From contig NZ_JAJITD010000001.1 in NCBI RefSeq assembly GCF_020880815.1, positions 434,001 through 498,000 of the forward strand: a DNA stretch of 64,000 nucleotides, in the 5' to 3' direction. Every line of letters begins with the position of its first letter. The first letter of the stretch is position 1. Of this stretch, positions 63,763-64,000 are shown piece after piece. The DNA comes from Paraburkholderia sejongensis. GTDB lineage: Bacteria > Pseudomonadota > Gammaproteobacteria > Burkholderiales > Burkholderiaceae. The notes below the pieces were generated by a model that saw only the letters and a list, made by a program, of their open reading frames with translations, was not told the DNA's origin and ran no database searches. Both the position numbers and the translations under genes were made by a program.

Positions 63763-64000
63763 ATGAATCACGCGCAAACGGTCAGCATCGTGCTGATCGA
63801 AGATGACGACGGCCATGCGACGCTCGTCGAGCGCAACCTGCGCCGCGCGGGCATTTCGAACAGCTTTTTGCGCTTTCGCGACGGCCAGCAGGCGCTCGAT
63901 TATTTTTTCGGCCCGGCGCCGGCCCAGCCGTTGACCGATGCCGGCGGCCAGCCGTACCCGTCGCTCGAGAGCCTCGATAACTTCGTCGTGCTGCTCGATC
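63763..64000 (+). CDS. Response regulator, 3' end outside window
   Basis: The first 79 codons of a receiver domain. IVLIEDDDGHATLVERNLRR supplies the metal-binding acidic residues, and the visible part ends with NFVVLLD, where the last aspartate, D79, should be the phosphoacceptor. The long loop PAPAQPLTDAGGQPYP before it is typical of Rcp1-type stand-alone regulators that partner phytochrome-like or CHASE3 kinases. Whether an output domain follows cannot be seen. Partner of the preceding kinase by position. Confidence 0.93.
   Translation, partial: MNHAQTVSIVLIEDDDGHATLVERNLRRAGISNSFLRFRDGQQALDYFFGPAPAQPLTDAGGQPYPSLESLDNFVVLLD

Noticed and set aside
1..64000. Insertion sequence, prophage or genomic island in the window
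   Set aside because: No transposase, integrase, terminal repeats, tRNA integration site or sustained GC drop; gene content is core-like throughout.

Overview
The window is about 66% GC and reads as chromosomal core DNA of a beta-proteobacterium in the Burkholderiaceae, most likely Paraburkholderia/Burkholderia. The evidence is gene content and order: ffs-dnaX-ebfC-recR, trxA-rho, surE-pcm-nlpD-rpoS-rlmD, bamD/rluD-pgeF and phaC-phaA-phaB-phaR. The genus is an inference from this order and from codon/GC style; no search was run. I saw no insertion sequence, prophage, tRNA, rRNA operon, CRISPR array or replication origin.

Layout. 1-13 kb: the 3' part of clpB with a strong terminator; a YidB-like (DUF937) protein; a small ComEA-type DNA-binding protein with a histone-like Lys/Ala tail; a MATE exporter coupled to an ArnT-like membrane glycosyltransferase; rpmE2 (type B L31); an MtfA-type peptidase; a MerR regulator overlapping an MFS transporter; then rho and trxA. 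13-22 kb: 4.5S SRP RNA, dnaX, ebfC and recR (replication/recombination), a CaiB-type CoA-transferase and a three-gene ABC importer of the SsuABC/NMT1 type. 22-33 kb: a quinone oxidoreductase diverging from the surE-pcm-nlpD-rpoS stationary-phase operon, then a PolB-type exonuclease, rlmD, bamD, rluD and pgeF. 33-43.5 kb: polyhydroxyalkanoate synthesis (phaC, phaA, phaB, phaR), dusC, rimO, a PfkB sugar kinase and a second thiolase like BktB. 43.5-53.5 kb: a secreted hypothetical protein, metC, two small membrane proteins, serB, a cytochrome P450, and the Ku-LigD end-joining pair followed by a small hydrophilic protein. 53.5-64 kb: a LysR regulator diverging from an oxidoreductase, a secreted hypothetical protein, fetAB, a large AsmA protein coupled to a 41-residue microprotein, an unknown protein, and a sensor kinase followed by a response regulator cut by the window end.

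How it works together. Most of the window is housekeeping: protein quality control, transcription termination, DNA replication and repair, rRNA/tRNA/ribosomal protein modification, and outer membrane assembly. Two functional blocks stand out. One is the general stress/stationary-phase operon ending in rpoS. The other is the PHA storage block, whose thiolase and reductase feed the synthase and whose PhaR repressor senses the polymer; BktB a few kb away could supply longer-chain precursors. Ku plus a three-domain LigD is a complete minimal non-homologous end-joining system.

I found no convincing undescribed multi-gene system. The least explained items are two small membrane proteins (43 and 41 residues), several low-complexity tails and insertions on otherwise conserved proteins (ComEA-like, Pcm, RluD, LigD, DnaX, AsmA), short tandem repeats confined to intergenic DNA, and probable leaderless transcripts for dnaX and surE.
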